From Actinomycetota bacterium (GTDB taxonomy: Bacteria > Actinomycetota > Acidimicrobiia > Acidimicrobiales > CADCTF01), in the NCBI GenBank assembly GCA_019348305.1, contig JAHWJQ010000154.1, forward strand, positions 1 to 5,231: a DNA stretch of 5,231 bases, given 5' to 3'. Under the pieces are notes generated by a model. That model made no database searches and was not told the origin of the DNA. It saw nothing but the letters and a program-made list of their open reading frames with translations. A program made the position numbers and the translations under genes. Below, one piece after another: positions 5,212-5,231 of the stretch (positions are counted from its first letter, which is position 1; the number at the start of each line of letters is the position of its first letter).

Positions 5212-5231
5212 GACGCGCTGGAACGAAGACG
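5201..5231 (+). CDS. Start of a further gene, truncated by window edge
   Basis: ATG at 5201 opens a frame (Met-Asp-Arg-Glu-Thr-Arg-Trp-Asn-Glu-Asp) that runs to the window end. It overlaps the last codons of the hydrolase remnant, in a different frame, and GAGAGGTGG lies about ten bases upstream. GTG 5195 in the same frame is an alternative start. The overlap suggests the two genes once formed an operon. Ten residues are too few to name a product. Confidence 0.4.
   Translation, partial: MDRETRWNED

Overview
The window is very GC-rich and its genes start mostly with GTG. Proteins are rich in Ala, Arg, Gly and Val, which suggests a high-GC actinobacterial-type chromosome (perhaps Acidimicrobiia or a relative). 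That placement is an inference from composition and gene content; there is no rRNA or other taxonomic marker in the window.

Left flank (1-778): the 3' end of an IS630-type insertion sequence, with the C-terminus of its DDE transposase, abuts the last ~154 codons of a bacterial polynucleotide kinase-phosphatase-ligase (Pnkp, RNA repair). The junction sits at a TA dinucleotide at 312-313, the target used by this IS family. The Pnkp piece keeps ligase motifs IV and V but has no kinase, no phosphatase and no ligase nucleophile lysine, so it is a remnant.

Centre (779-4339): a structured 164-bp intergenic stretch leads into a compact high-affinity phosphate import operon. It encodes a lipoprotein phosphate-binding protein (PstS), one 595-residue protein that fuses the two permeases (PstC then PstA, joined by an arginine-rich linker), and a somewhat divergent ATPase (PstB-like) whose GTG start overlaps the permease stop in a GTGA. 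No phoU is present in the window. A perfect 9-bp inverted repeat with a 6-bp centre lies 24 bp before the pstS start and is the best candidate regulatory site.

Right flank (4340-5231): an ArsR-family repressor with a Cys-Cys pair before the HTH and a second pair at its C-terminus lies convergent to pstB, 15 bp away. Its cysteines suggest As(III) or another thiophilic metal(loid) as ligand. Phosphate transporters also carry arsenate, so the pst-arsR pairing may be an arsenic/phosphate-related cassette. Beyond it is a wrecked alpha/beta-hydrolase gene (haloalkane-dehalogenase-like) with a one-base frameshift and loss of its whole catalytic core, followed by the first codons of a further gene running off the edge.

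Taken together, an apparently intact pst-arsR block is flanked on both sides by decayed genes and on one side by an IS, so this looks like a plastic accessory locus. No clearly new multi-gene system was found. The most distinctive items are the PstC-PstA fusion, the palindrome before pstS, and the IS/Pnkp junction.
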